From NCBI GenBank assembly GCA_029263415.1, contig JAJCXN010000056.1:124001-188000 (forward strand): DNA of 64,000 bases, read 5' to 3'. Positions within the stretch are counted from its first letter, which is position 1. Each line of letters starts with the position of its first letter. This document shows positions 40,336 to 50,100 of this stretch, in pieces. Source of the stretch: Acidobacteriota bacterium (GTDB taxonomy: Bacteria > Acidobacteriota > Thermoanaerobaculia > Multivoradales > Multivoraceae). The position numbers and the translations under genes were made by a program. The notes under the pieces were generated by a model. It did no database searches. It was not told the DNA's origin and worked only from the letters and a program-made list of their open reading frames with translations.

Positions 40336-41019
40336 CTAGATCGCTGCCAACACGGCTTCAACGACTCGGTCACATTGATCGCCACCGAAGTCGTAGAGGT
40401 GCGCTGTCACCGACCCCAACTGCGCCTTGATGTTCTCTCGGAGAATGGCCCGGGCTCGATGCAATCGGACGCGCACGTTGGGGATGCTGATCCTTAGCTG
40501 TTCCGCAGTCTCCTCTGTCGATTGGCCTTCAACATCGCGCAGCACAAAAACCGATCGATGCTTGTCCGGCAGGGCGTCGATCTCCCGCTCAAGCAGCGTA
40601 CGAATCTGGTGGCGGGACGCGGTCTGTTCCGGAACCTCTGGCGCGCTTCCGCGACGTTGCTCGGCTTGAGTCGCAAGAACGTCTTGGTCATCGACCAACA
40701 CAAGATCGCGATGCCGCTTGCGGAGTCGCGCGCGCGCTTCATTGACCACGATCCGGACCAACCACGTGCGCAGGGCCGAACGTCCTTCAAACCGATGAAG
40801 ATTCGAGTACGCCCGCAGATAGGAGTTCTGTAGAACGTCTTCCGCCTCCGCTTGATCAGCGACGATCGCCCGCGCAATGCGGAACAAACCGCGATTGTGC
40901 CTGCGCATCAGTAACTCAAAGCAGGCAGGATCCCCATCAACAATCCGTCCGACCAACTGTGCGTCGGTGGGTTCCCCGCTGGAGCCTTCGATGATAGTGG
41001 CAAGGTGCGGCATGGTCAT
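40336..41019 (-). CDS. ECF-type RNA polymerase sigma factor
   Basis: With the ATG at 41019 (AAGAGA upstream) the protein has 227 residues. Region 2 is LMRRHNRGLFRIARAIVADQAEAEDVLQNSYLRAY and SALRTWLVRIVVNEARARLRKR; region 4 is LPDKHRSVFVLRDVEGQSTEETAEQLRISIPNVRVRLHRAR, the helix-turn-helix. It is a group 4 sigma factor. No anti-sigma gene is adjacent. It lies 94 bases after the dihaem peroxidase gene on the same strand and may be co-transcribed with it. A link to the GGAAC/CGTTC motif at the VWA genes is only a hypothesis. Confidence 0.93.
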   Translation of the reverse strand: MTMPHLATIIEGSSGEPTDAQLVGRIVDGDPACFELLMRRHNRGLFRIARAIVADQAEAEDVLQNSYLRAYSNLHRFEGRSALRTWLVRIVVNEARARLRKRHRDLVLVDDQDVLATQAEQRRGSAPEVPEQTASRHQIRTLLEREIDALPDKHRSVFVLRDVEGQSTEETAEQLRISIPNVRVRLHRARAILRENIKAQLGSVTAHLYDFGGDQCDRVVEAVLAAI

Positions 41020-41113
41020 TCTCTTCTTGGTCCCTTGGTCGCTCGGTCGGTACGGTCGGTACGGTAGGTTAGCGGGCATGGGTTGGTTCCATCGGTACGC
41101 CCTTTAGCTTCTC

Positions 41114-42448
41114 TTAGAGCGAACGCAGGAACTCGGCAAGATCGACCTTTTCACTCGGCTCGAGTCCGAGTTCCATGAACGAGTCGTAGTGGTCGATCAC
41201 CGCAGCGAGGGTTGCAAAGCGACCGTCGTGGTAAAAGCCACCTTGCGTGTGCGTCCACAAGCCTCGCAGGGGAGTAGTCCGATACTGGCCCTCCGGCCCC
41301 CGATCCGCTTGGAACGCATCGATGCCGATCTCTTCTGGCGCATGTAGATTCCAGCCGGGGTCGGTATAGAGCGGCGGGACGTGACACGAGGCACAGCGGG
41401 CCTTGGTGTTGAAGATGTCTTGACCGCGGGATGCTGCTTCGGAATCGAACGAGCCTTCTGGGGCCGCAGGAGCGGCCAATGCCAGTTGGTAGAAGTGAAG
41501 ATCGCCGAGCTTCGAGGTCGTCAAGTCAGTCCCCACCGGTTCGCGACGAGCGAAGCCATTGGCGGCCGCCACCGGAAAGCGTTCGGCGTCGTCAAGACGC
41601 GGATCGAAGAAGTGGCCCGAACCGTTCATCTCGAGGTTGCCAACGAAGGCATTCCAGTAGGAGACCGAACCCCAACCGACGTAGGTGCTCAAGTTGACAC
41701 CGGCCAGTCCGAACGCCGGCGGGATCAGTACAGAGGCGGTCTCGCCATCCGGACGGAAGGCCTTCCCGTCTAAGTTCAAATGAGCATCGAAACGGCCCGG
41801 CCCCCAACCGTTCAGCACCGCGCGTACGGTCTCTTGATCGACACCCAGAAGGTCCGCGAACGGTTGCACCGTAGGCGCAGCAGCTACGATGCCACCAACG
41901 TTGAGATCTCGATTTGCCCAGCCATCGAGGCGGTTGCCCACGCCGGGAGCAATACTGTCGTCGACCGTTGAGTGACACAGCGCGCAGGTAATGCCGACAT
42001 CGTCGATATTACCGTCTGAATCAACATTCGCTACCACCCCAAGCACGGCGAAGCTGCGCAGCAGTTCCTGGGTTACAACCGGATCCTCGAGATCCACCGC
42101 GCCACTACGCAAGGCGGAGCGAACACTCGGTCGCAGCGCGTTGAAGTCAATCTTGAGTCCTAGCCCAAGCGCGACACGGGGCGGCAACTGCTCGAGTGTC
42201 TCATTCAGTCGCAACGCGTCGTTGAAGAAGAGATTCGATCCGAACGGGTCGTAGCGAAAAATCGTTCGACCTCGTTCGATCATGGATCGCGCATTGTCTA
42301 GGACCGCCGAGTTAAGCGTCTCGGTTTCATGAGAGACGAGTCCATCGGTTCCCTCCTCAAACTTCTGGCCTTGAACGGTCGTTGCGACCCAGATTACGGG
42401 CAAGCACAGCAAGACAAAAAGGGCGCAGTTGCGAGTGGTGGCGGTCAT
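41114..42448 (-). CDS. Dihaem cytochrome c peroxidase-like protein
   Basis: The 444-residue protein has a signal peptide (CALFVLLCLPVIWVATTVQG) and two CxxCH motifs: CALCH in the first half and CASCH in the second. GGFYHDGRFATLAAVIDHYDS near the end is the C-terminal motif of the CCP/MauG group. The ATG has AGGAAG upstream. Such periplasmic proteins reduce hydrogen peroxide or oxidise protein cofactors. The region between the two haems is longer than in canonical CcpA. No partner cytochrome is seen. Confidence 0.9.
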   Translation of the reverse strand: MTATTRNCALFVLLCLPVIWVATTVQGQKFEEGTDGLVSHETETLNSAVLDNARSMIERGRTIFRYDPFGSNLFFNDALRLNETLEQLPPRVALGLGLKIDFNALRPSVRSALRSGAVDLEDPVVTQELLRSFAVLGVVANVDSDGNIDDVGITCALCHSTVDDSIAPGVGNRLDGWANRDLNVGGIVAAAPTVQPFADLLGVDQETVRAVLNGWGPGRFDAHLNLDGKAFRPDGETASVLIPPAFGLAGVNLSTYVGWGSVSYWNAFVGNLEMNGSGHFFDPRLDDAERFPVAAANGFARREPVGTDLTTSKLGDLHFYQLALAAPAAPEGSFDSEAASRGQDIFNTKARCASCHVPPLYTDPGWNLHAPEEIGIDAFQADRGPEGQYRTTPLRGLWTHTQGGFYHDGRFATLAAVIDHYDSFMELGLEPSEKVDLAEFLRSL

Positions 42449-42916
42449 AGTTGGGGCTTCCTAGTCGTAACAGTGGAGCCGCCCGGCAACAGCTAAGGCA
42501 GATGTCTTGGGGCCGGGGGGCACGTTGGTGGCTCTACTGATTGGATGCAGCCCTGGCTGATCCGTTACAGCCAACTTTCGATAGCCTTCCAAAGTTGGCC
42601 CAAATCGAACGCTCTCAGCCACATCCTCCGAAGCTGTAGGTAGCGGCCATTGGGGCGCAACTCGCCACAGCCAACGAGAATCACGGTCAACCCCATTGCT
42701 TCGAGTTTGTCGCCAACGCATCCGGGAGGGACTGTTGATCGACGTCGCCTTCGACGCGCTTGCGGTGGGAGTCGTCTCTGGTGAAACTGGATCAGCAGGG
42801 CTGTCAAGGAGCGCCGACAACGGGTTCACTTGGGTCGCGCTAGCCAGGAAGCGACGCGCGCCGAGGAGTCCCACCTTCAGCGCGCGCCTACTCGATCCTC
42901 AGCAGGCACTACCCGT
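42449..42916. other. Intergenic region, no gene supported
   Basis: These 468 bases lie between the dihaem protein and the SBBP protein. Frames on both strands overlap and are low in hydrophobic-core residues, so I do not call a gene. They should hold the peroxidase promoter. Confidence 0.5.
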
Positions 42917-44614
42917 TCAAGGCGAAGATACCCAGTTGCCAGGCTCCGGGCCACCAACATCCAAATAGCCCTCTCCCAAACGCCAAATCAGGCCTGCGTT
43001 AGTCACGTAGTTGGCATCGATCGGACTAGGACCGGTGGGCCAACCCGCACCGTTCTTCCACGCAGCGCCGTAGGCTGTAATCTCGTCGGCAGTAATCCGC
43101 TGGTCACCGTTGGTATCTGCCGGGTGACCGCCCGGGGCGGCCTCTAGCGCCAAAGAAGTCACGAAACCGTTGCCAGGAAAGGGGGCCGACTGCTGCGGTG
43201 CACCTGTAGTCGTTGGGTATCCATTCGCCCCGCTGCTAAAGGTATAACCCGCCACCGCCAGGTGTTCGCCGTCAGAATCCGCCTTCGGGAATAGCTCGGT
43301 GTCATCTCCGCCCAGAAAGGTTGAATACGAGTTAGTCGCCCCGTCTGAGGAGAATCTTGAGATATATAGATCGTCAAACCCCACCAGCGTCTCTTGCAGG
43401 GCATCGTTGGTCAGCGGAAAGTTGGCAGAGTTGGTGGTACCGACCAGTACTGGATCTTCCCCAACAAGTGTGATTCCGTAGCCAGCGTCGAACATGAAGC
43501 CGCCCCAATAGCTAGAGTACGGTAGGTCATTGCCTGCAGCGTTGACCCGCGTATACCACGCATTAAACCCGTTGTCGTTGGGGTAGGTCATGATCGCGTT
43601 GGCAGTGGTCGGAAAGGTTGCCGAGAGCGTCCAACCGGTGGCCCAGATCTCTTCAGCACTGTTGAGCACGAGGTCCTGCAACGAATCGTGATCATTGCCG
43701 CCCAACCAGGTGAAGAACAGCGCACCAAGGCCTGTGCCATTCACCTTGATCAAGAATCCGTCATCCCCGCCGCCGGGCATCGTCTGGATGAGCGGGTTTG
43801 GCGCGTGGTCAAACGGCACCAGGCCCGAGGTATCACCGCCAACGGCGACCGCGCCATTTGGGTAGACCGCCAACGCATTGGCACGGTCGTTGCCGTTGGT
43901 TCCAAGGAAGGTCTTGTAGACGATCTTTGGTGTAGGCGGCGAGAGGTAGTCAATCTTTGCCAGAAACCCGTCTTGACCGCCGTTGTAGGTATTGTCAAAC
44001 GTCGGTGTTGTCGGCACGAAGGTCGCCTGATTCGAGGTCGTAACACCAGTGACGTAGATGTTTCTCGCAGCGTCGACGGCGATGTCGTTGCCTTGCTCCG
44101 TGTTGGCACCGCTGAGGTAAGTCGAGAACAGAATCTCCGTACCGTTCTGGCTGAGCACGAAAACGAAAGCATCGAGGTTAGCCTGATAGGTCTCGATCGG
44201 ATCAACCAGAGGAAAGTCGACACCAGCGTGGCCGGTCACATAGGCCCGACCAAGCGAATCAACCGCGATGCCACGCCCACGATCATCCCCTGGGCCACCG
44301 ACGATCACCGAGTAAATCACGTTGCCCAACGATGAAAACTTGGTTACCAGCACGTCGTACCCAGCACGCCCGTTGCCACCATCGATGGTATTGAATGGCG
44401 GAGCGGCCAGTGGAAAAGAGCCTACGGGCGGGTTGAAGGTATGCCCAACAACATAGACATTGCCGAAGTTGTCGAAGGCCACGTCGTGAACTCGGTCATC
44501 GTTGGGCCCACCGAGATAGGTCGAGAATTCGAAGTCCGGTTGCGCCAAGATTGGAAGAACCGGGACGCACAGTAGTAGCACTGCCGCCATAGAGTATTTC
44601 AGTATGGTATTCAT
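42917..44614 (-). CDS. Exported SBBP-repeat propeller protein with dockerin-like segment
   Basis: The 565-residue protein has a signal peptide (YSMAAVLLLCVPVLPILA). Many SBBP-type repeats follow, of the form FSTYLGGPNDD...AFDNFGNVYVVGHT, IVGGPGDDRGRGIAVDSLGRAYVTGH, FSTYLSGANTEQGNDIAVDAARNIYVTG. The C-terminus holds one EF-hand-like block, DTNGDQRITADEI, as in dockerin-type modules, and ends GPEPGNWVSSP, a short tail that resembles the DGFESG-tail proteins only in its Trp and final Pro. AAGGAA lies before the ATG. It is a surface or secreted protein; its ligand is unknown. Confidence 0.82.
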   Translation of the reverse strand: MNTILKYSMAAVLLLCVPVLPILAQPDFEFSTYLGGPNDDRVHDVAFDNFGNVYVVGHTFNPPVGSFPLAAPPFNTIDGGNGRAGYDVLVTKFSSLGNVIYSVIVGGPGDDRGRGIAVDSLGRAYVTGHAGVDFPLVDPIETYQANLDAFVFVLSQNGTEILFSTYLSGANTEQGNDIAVDAARNIYVTGVTTSNQATFVPTTPTFDNTYNGGQDGFLAKIDYLSPPTPKIVYKTFLGTNGNDRANALAVYPNGAVAVGGDTSGLVPFDHAPNPLIQTMPGGGDDGFLIKVNGTGLGALFFTWLGGNDHDSLQDLVLNSAEEIWATGWTLSATFPTTANAIMTYPNDNGFNAWYTRVNAAGNDLPYSSYWGGFMFDAGYGITLVGEDPVLVGTTNSANFPLTNDALQETLVGFDDLYISRFSSDGATNSYSTFLGGDDTELFPKADSDGEHLAVAGYTFSSGANGYPTTTGAPQQSAPFPGNGFVTSLALEAAPGGHPADTNGDQRITADEITAYGAAWKNGAGWPTGPSPIDANYVTNAGLIWRLGEGYLDVGGPEPGNWVSSP

Positions 44615-44767
44615 TTATCTTGATTCCTTTTGAGTTAGATCTCTCAATATCCGTTGCACGGAAACGCCGAAGGCCTGCCGCCCGGGATCGTGTGCGAGGG
44701 TCGAGCCGTCGAGGCGGGCCTTAGGACACGACGCGCGGTCCAGGCATCGCCTGGTGGCCGCCTCGCG

Positions 44768-44792
44768 CCTCACCTCCCGGGGTTCGGTGAGG
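44768..44792 (-). terminator. Stem-loop after the secreted 261-residue protein gene
   Basis: CCTCACC and GGTGAGG form a 7-bp stem with an 11-nt loop, starting two bases after the stop on the minus strand. A second small stem, CCAGGC-ATC-GCCTGG (44740-44754), lies beyond. Confidence 0.45.
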
Positions 44793-44794
44793 CT

Positions 44795-45580
44795 CTATGG
44801 ACAGGGAAAGGCGGCCGTGTCCGCCACGGCTTGAGCACGTTCGCCCTGTGGGTTGAAGTACTGCTTTATGGCGCCGGTCTGTGTATCGGTGACCGTCAGT
44901 GTGTACTTGACGTCGGTGGTCGCTGCGAAGAAGACCCAATGGTCAGGGCTGAACGAGCAGACATCGAGAACCTTGATCAGTACTTCGAGGTTGGTGGGTT
45001 CGAAGAACCAGAACAGCCCGGAATCGACAGTCATCGGCACCGTGATGCCGACCCCCTGCTCGCCAGACGGAATCTGCCAATCGATCTCCACGCCGAACCG
45101 GTTACCGCTAAGACAGAGCCTGGTCGTTGAGGACACGCAGTTTCCAGTGGAAGTCTGGGCTGCGGACAAGCTACGGGTACCGCCCACCGCCACGCTTTGT
45201 CCGTCAAACGACGCACTTCCACTAAACACGACTGTGCCCGACGCACCAGCCGGCGGTACCGCTTGGTAGGTCAAAGTTCGCTGACTGGCATCAAAGAACG
45301 GTCCCCATCGGACAACGCCTCCCGCAAATACACCGCCCCCTCCGATCTGACTGACCGTCCAACCGTTGGGTGGACGATCTTCAGTGGTATACGCCTGCGT
45401 GCCTCCATCGGGGCTGACCGTGATGCTTACGTTCACGGGGACTCCCGCAGAATACGCGCTGCTGCCAAATGACGACGCCGCGGTGCCAGCAGCGAACGCA
45501 GCCCCCGTGCCGGCGAACAGAAGGCCGAATCCCACAAACACCAGGTAAAAACTAACCAATGATCGATTCCGTTTTCTCAC
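44795..45580 (-). CDS. Secreted Ig-like protein of unknown function
   Basis: The 261-residue protein starts at GTG with AGGAGG eight bases upstream and has a signal peptide (YLVFVGFGLLFAGTGAAFA). The first half is a beta-rich domain (YTTEDRPPNGWTVSQIG, VRWGPFFDASQRTLTYQ), a pattern I have seen beside dockerin-type modules. The second half has GNRFGVEIDWQIP, FWFFEPTNLEVLIKVLDVC, YTLTVTDTQTGAIKQYFNP and four cysteines that could form two disulfides. The family is common in secreted proteins of Acidobacteriota as I recall, but its function is unknown to me. It ends FPCP. Confidence 0.75.
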   Translation of the reverse strand: MRKRNRSLVSFYLVFVGFGLLFAGTGAAFAAGTAASSFGSSAYSAGVPVNVSITVSPDGGTQAYTTEDRPPNGWTVSQIGGGGVFAGGVVRWGPFFDASQRTLTYQAVPPAGASGTVVFSGSASFDGQSVAVGGTRSLSAAQTSTGNCVSSTTRLCLSGNRFGVEIDWQIPSGEQGVGITVPMTVDSGLFWFFEPTNLEVLIKVLDVCSFSPDHWVFFAATTDVKYTLTVTDTQTGAIKQYFNPQGERAQAVADTAAFPCP

Positions 45581-45995
45581 TACAAAGTCCTCCTGCAGAT
45601 GGTTCGAGCCACTGGGGCAACAGAGGCCCAGCTCCTAGTGGTGTGGGACGGACCGCAGGTCGTTTCTACGCGACAAACATTGCGGACGGTCCGCGATCCC
45701 TACCTTCGAAGGGCCAAGGAACCGTCGAAGGCTGCCGCCGTGCAGGCGCGTCCAGCAACCATCAGACGACTCAGCCGTACTAGACAAGCAAAGGCCGGCC
45801 ATTCGGTCGCAGCTCGACATTGCCAACGAGGACGGTCATCCACTCCCCTACTCAGAGTCCCCTTCGATTTGAGCATGCCGCCAACAAGGACGGCGAGGAA
45901 CTCGTGGCCAATGTCGGCACAACTCGCGAGTTTCCCGGCTTCTTGCTGCCGCACTGGCGGATCGATCACTATTGTCCCCTATGGAGGTCTTGCCA
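45581..45995. other. Divergent intergenic region
   Basis: These 415 bases lie between the divergent Ig-like and LamG-like genes. The GGAGGT of the downstream gene is at 45983-45988 and the AGGAGG of the upstream gene is at the other end. Frames between lack protein character. Confidence 0.5.
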
Positions 45996-47129
45996 ATGCA
46001 CTTATTCAGACGCCAGTCACTGACTAGGTTTCGTTTTCCAATCATTGCCGTTGCCACGGCAATGATCCTCACCAGCGCGGTCTGCAGCGCCCAGACGGCG
46101 GCTGAATCCGCTTTCGACGGCTGGACTCTGCGAGGTGACGCACGGCTGGTAGGCGGTGGCAACATCCTGCAGCTGGATACGGGTGTCGCGGTCGCACCCG
46201 TCCCTTCCTTCACCGATGGCACCATCGAGTTCGAGGTCCAGATGAGCGGCCGTCGAGCCTTTGTCTATGCGCGCTTCCGCGTCGGCTCAGATCGCTCCAA
46301 CGAAGAGATCTACCTGAGAAGTCACAAGTCTCACCTGCCTGACGCTTTGCAGTACACACCGGTCATCGACGGCGTCAGCCAGTGGCAGATCTTTCATGGA
46401 GAAACCGGTACTGCCTCGGTCGCTCTACCAGCGACCGAGTGGATTAAGGTTCGCCTAGAGTTCACGAAGCGCAAACTTGCAGTCTTCGTGGGAGAAGGAA
46501 CCCAACCAGCGATGGTGATCGCCCGCCTTGCGCTCGAACCAAGAGCAGGCGCCTTCGCTTTCCGCAGCTTCATCCCGGGCACATCAGACGCGCCGTTCGG
46601 AGCCCGCATTCGGAACGTCCGATCGAAAGCAGAGACGTCCTTCGACTTCGCATCGATAGATGATTCGCAAGAGGCAGACACCGCGATTGTACGCGGCTGG
46701 CAGGCATCCCCTCCTTTCGCCGCTGCAAGCCTCATCTATGGTGCTCTGCCTGAAGTCGACGATGCTTCATGGCGACCGGTCGCTACCGAACCGGACGGAA
46801 CCGTACTCCTTCACCGCTATGGAAGAGCGGACGGAGCACGCACCAACGGGACCGTGCTCAAGCTCGATGTCGAGGCCGAGAAAGCTGGGATCAGAAGCCT
46901 TGATCTCGGTTTCAGCGACGCTGCAAGCGTCTTCCTAAACGGACAGCCAGTGGTCTCTCTGGATGCAAGCTATCGCTTCGACTTGCCCCGCGTTCAAGGC
47001 GTCATGGGACTTCATCAGTCACGCCTCCACCTTCCATTGAAGCAGGGATCGAACGAGTTGAAGATTGTTGTGACCGATTTCTTTGGCGGTTGGGGGATCA
47101 TCGGACGATGGGTCGGCCCGAACGACTGA
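45996..47129 (+). CDS. Exported two-domain LamG-like / galactose-binding-like protein
   Basis: The ATG at 45996 has GGAGGT seven bases upstream, so the upstream in-frame ATG at 45972 is unlikely. The 377-residue product has a signal peptide (FPIIAVATAMILTSAVCSAQ). Residues about 30-200 form a jelly-roll of the DUF1080/LamG kind (FDGWTLRGDARLVGGG, EVQMSGRRAFVYARFRV). Residues about 245-377 look like the small galactose-binding-like domain of glycosidases (LDLGFSDAASVFLNGQPV, HLPLKQGSNELKIVVTDFFGGWGI). Both halves suggest carbohydrate binding; no catalytic motif is seen. Confidence 0.72.
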   Translation: MHLFRRQSLTRFRFPIIAVATAMILTSAVCSAQTAAESAFDGWTLRGDARLVGGGNILQLDTGVAVAPVPSFTDGTIEFEVQMSGRRAFVYARFRVGSDRSNEEIYLRSHKSHLPDALQYTPVIDGVSQWQIFHGETGTASVALPATEWIKVRLEFTKRKLAVFVGEGTQPAMVIARLALEPRAGAFAFRSFIPGTSDAPFGARIRNVRSKAETSFDFASIDDSQEADTAIVRGWQASPPFAAASLIYGALPEVDDASWRPVATEPDGTVLLHRYGRADGARTNGTVLKLDVEAEKAGIRSLDLGFSDAASVFLNGQPVVSLDASYRFDLPRVQGVMGLHQSRLHLPLKQGSNELKIVVTDFFGGWGIIGRWVGPND

Positions 47130-47193
47130 CCGGTGCACTCTTGATGCAAGCCGTCGACTGTTGCATTTCGTCGACTCGACGCTGGCGGTTCCG

Positions 47194-50100
47194 CTACTCC
47201 TGACGGGCCCTAACCCCCCACCCATTGCCCGCGTCCCTCACCCGTTTGGCCATAATCTTGCCCTCTTCGCACAACGCCCCTAGGGCCGCGAATGCAACGT
47301 GCTCACCGGACACTTCGAACCACGAGCGCAGATCATCGCGGCTCTCAGATAACCCGAATCCATCCGTACCTAAGCTGATGAATCTTCCAGGGAACCAACG
47401 TGCGATTGAGTCGGGCACCAAGCGCTGGTAGTCCGAAACCGCCACAAACGGTCCCTCCACTCCTGAGAGAATGGTCTCCAGGTAAGACGGCAGCTGATCC
47501 CCTGCAGGATTCAGTCGACGCCACCTCTCCATTTCGGCAGCGTTACGATGAAGCCGTCCATAGCTAGTGACGCTCCACACGTCAGCTGCAACTTCGAAGT
47601 CAGCGAGCAGCTGTTGAGCTCTCAATGCCTGCTGTAGCAGGGAGCCAGAACCGAGCAACTGGACCTGCCCTACCGACCGACGAACTGGGAGTTCCGAACG
47701 CTTGAAGAGATACATCCCACGCAGGATTCCCTCCTCCACGGTCGCCAGAGTCTCCAAGGGAGGCAACGGCTCTGGATTACGCGCCTTGCTCGTTGCCCGG
47801 GTAGGCGCAGTTGACCTCTTCAAAGTTGGCTGCGCTGGAGTTGGCTGCGCTGGAGTTGGTTGCGCGGGACTCGGCGGTTCGGAAAGCGGTTGCTCTAAGG
47901 AGGAAGCGTCAGCATCCTCGTCTACCGCGGTCCCGCTGGGGGTGCTAGCCGCCACCCCGTCGCCGACCTGCTCGTCGTCGGCAGCGCCGGCACTGGCAAT
48001 TGGATCACCCGCTACCTCTCGAAGCATGCGAGCGGCCGAAGCAGCTGATCTAGCTGGCGCCCAAAGGTCCTCGCGATCGTCCAGCAGGTGAACGTTGCCA
48101 AGCGCCTGCTCCATCGACGGCATGGTGTAGTTCTCGTTGTAGAGCGTTAGATAGTAGAAGAGGTTCTCATCTTCCTCATACATCCGCCGAATGCCCTCGC
48201 GGACAATCACTGCGACCTCATATCCAAAAGCAGGGTCGTAGCTCATCAAAGACGGAACAGTCTGCGCCACCAGATGCGAATGTCCGTCCTGATGTTGTAA
48301 CCCCTCTCCATTGAGGGTGGTGCGGCCAGCAGTGCCACCCAGTAGGAATCCCTTGCAGAGTTGGTCAGCAGCGGCCCAGATCAGGTCGCCGACGCGCTGG
48401 AATCCAAAGATCGAATAGAAGACATAGAACGGGATCGTGGGAACCCCAAAGTTGGCGTATGCCGTGCCCGCCGAGATAAAGCTCGCAAGTGCTCCGGCCT
48501 CGCAGATCCCCTCTTGCAGAATCTGACCGTCCTTCGCCTCACGATAGGGCAAGACGGTGTTCGCATCCACTGGCGTATAGCGCTGGCCCACGTGCGAATA
48601 GATTCCCGCCTGGCGGAACAGGCCATCCATGCCGAAGGTGCGAGCTTCGTCAGGCACGATCGGCACCACATACTTGCCAACCTCGTCGTCACGCAGGAGC
48701 TTCGCCAGCAAGCGAACCATCGCCATCGTTGTTGAAATCTGTCGATCACCAGAGCCGTCGACCAACAGCTGGAACGTGTCTAGGTTCGGGGTCTTAAGAG
48801 ACGGTCCATCCACAGATCGGCGCGGTAGGTAGCCGCCCAAAGCATCCCGCCGCGATTTCAAGTACACCACTTCACGACTTTCTTCGGGAGGTGAGTACAG
48901 GTCAGCTCGCTCAATTTCTTGAGCCGCCAACGGAATCCCAAACGCGCGCGCGCACTCAGTCCGTTCAGCATCGTTCATCTTCTTCTTCTGGTGAGCCGTG
49001 TTCTGGCCTTCTGCCCGCTCACCAAGCCCATAGCCCTTGATCGTCTTGAACAGAATGACCGTGGGCTTGCCCTTGATCCGCACCGCTTCTTCATACGCGG
49101 CGTACACCTTCCTTCGATCGTGGCCCCCACGCTTAATGGTTCGGATCGCCTCGTCCGAAAGTGAGTTCATGATCTCTTCCAGCTCTTTGCGATCCGCAGG
49201 TGAACTGGTGCGCAACCAATGCTCTCGCACTTCCTTGCCGCTGAGGGTGGAGTACCGCTGATAGTCGCCATCAACGACCTCTTCCATCCGGTGCTGCAGC
49301 ACGCCGTTCACATCCCGCGCGATCAACGAGTCCCATTCAGAACCCCAGATCACTTTGATCACGTGCCAACCGGCCCCTCGGAAGATGCCCTCCAGCTCTT
49401 GGATGATCTTGCCGTTGCCGCGCACGGGCCCATCCAGGCGCTGCAGGTTGCAATTGACGCAAAGGGTGAGGTTGTCGAGCTGCTCGCGCGCAGCGATGGC
49501 AATCGTGCCCATGACTTCCGGCTCGTCTGCCTCACCATCGCCGATGAAGTTCCAAACGTGCCCACCGTTCTTCGGTTTAAGACCACGATTCTCAAGGTAG
49601 CGCGAGAATCGCGCTTGGTAGATGGACGACACGGTCGAGAGTCCCATCGACGCCGTCGGAGCCTGCCAGAACCCGGGCATCCGACGCGGATGTGGGTACG
49701 AGCACAGTCCGCCCCCGTCTTGAAGTTCACGACGAAAATTGTGGAGCTGCACCTCGCTCAGTCGACCCTCGAGGAAAGCACGTGCATACACCCCCGGTGA
49801 CGCATGAGCCTGAATGTTGACAAGGTCGCCGCCATAGCCCAGCGGATTGCCGTCGGATGGAGCCTCTCTGCCTCGAAAGAAGTGGTTGAAACCGACCTCG
49901 AGCATGGTGGCGGCCGACGCATAAGTCGCGATATGACCGCCGACCCCTGAACCCGAATCATTAGCGCGAAGCACCATGGCCATCGCGTTCCAACGAACGA
50001 TGTTCTCGATGCGCTCCTCAAGCTGCTCGTCGCCCGGGTAGGCAGGCTGGTCAGTCGCGGCAATGGTGTTCTTGTACGGCGTTTCCAAAGTGTCAGGAGC

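Noticed and set aside
42461-42874. Minus-strand open frame of 137 codons between the dihaem and SBBP genes
   Set aside because: Composition is not like a folded protein, there is no ribosome-binding site, and frames are open on both strands.
45599-46027. Plus-strand open frame in the gap before the LamG-like gene
   Set aside because: It overlaps the well-supported start at 45996 in another frame, and the product is arginine-rich and unstructured.
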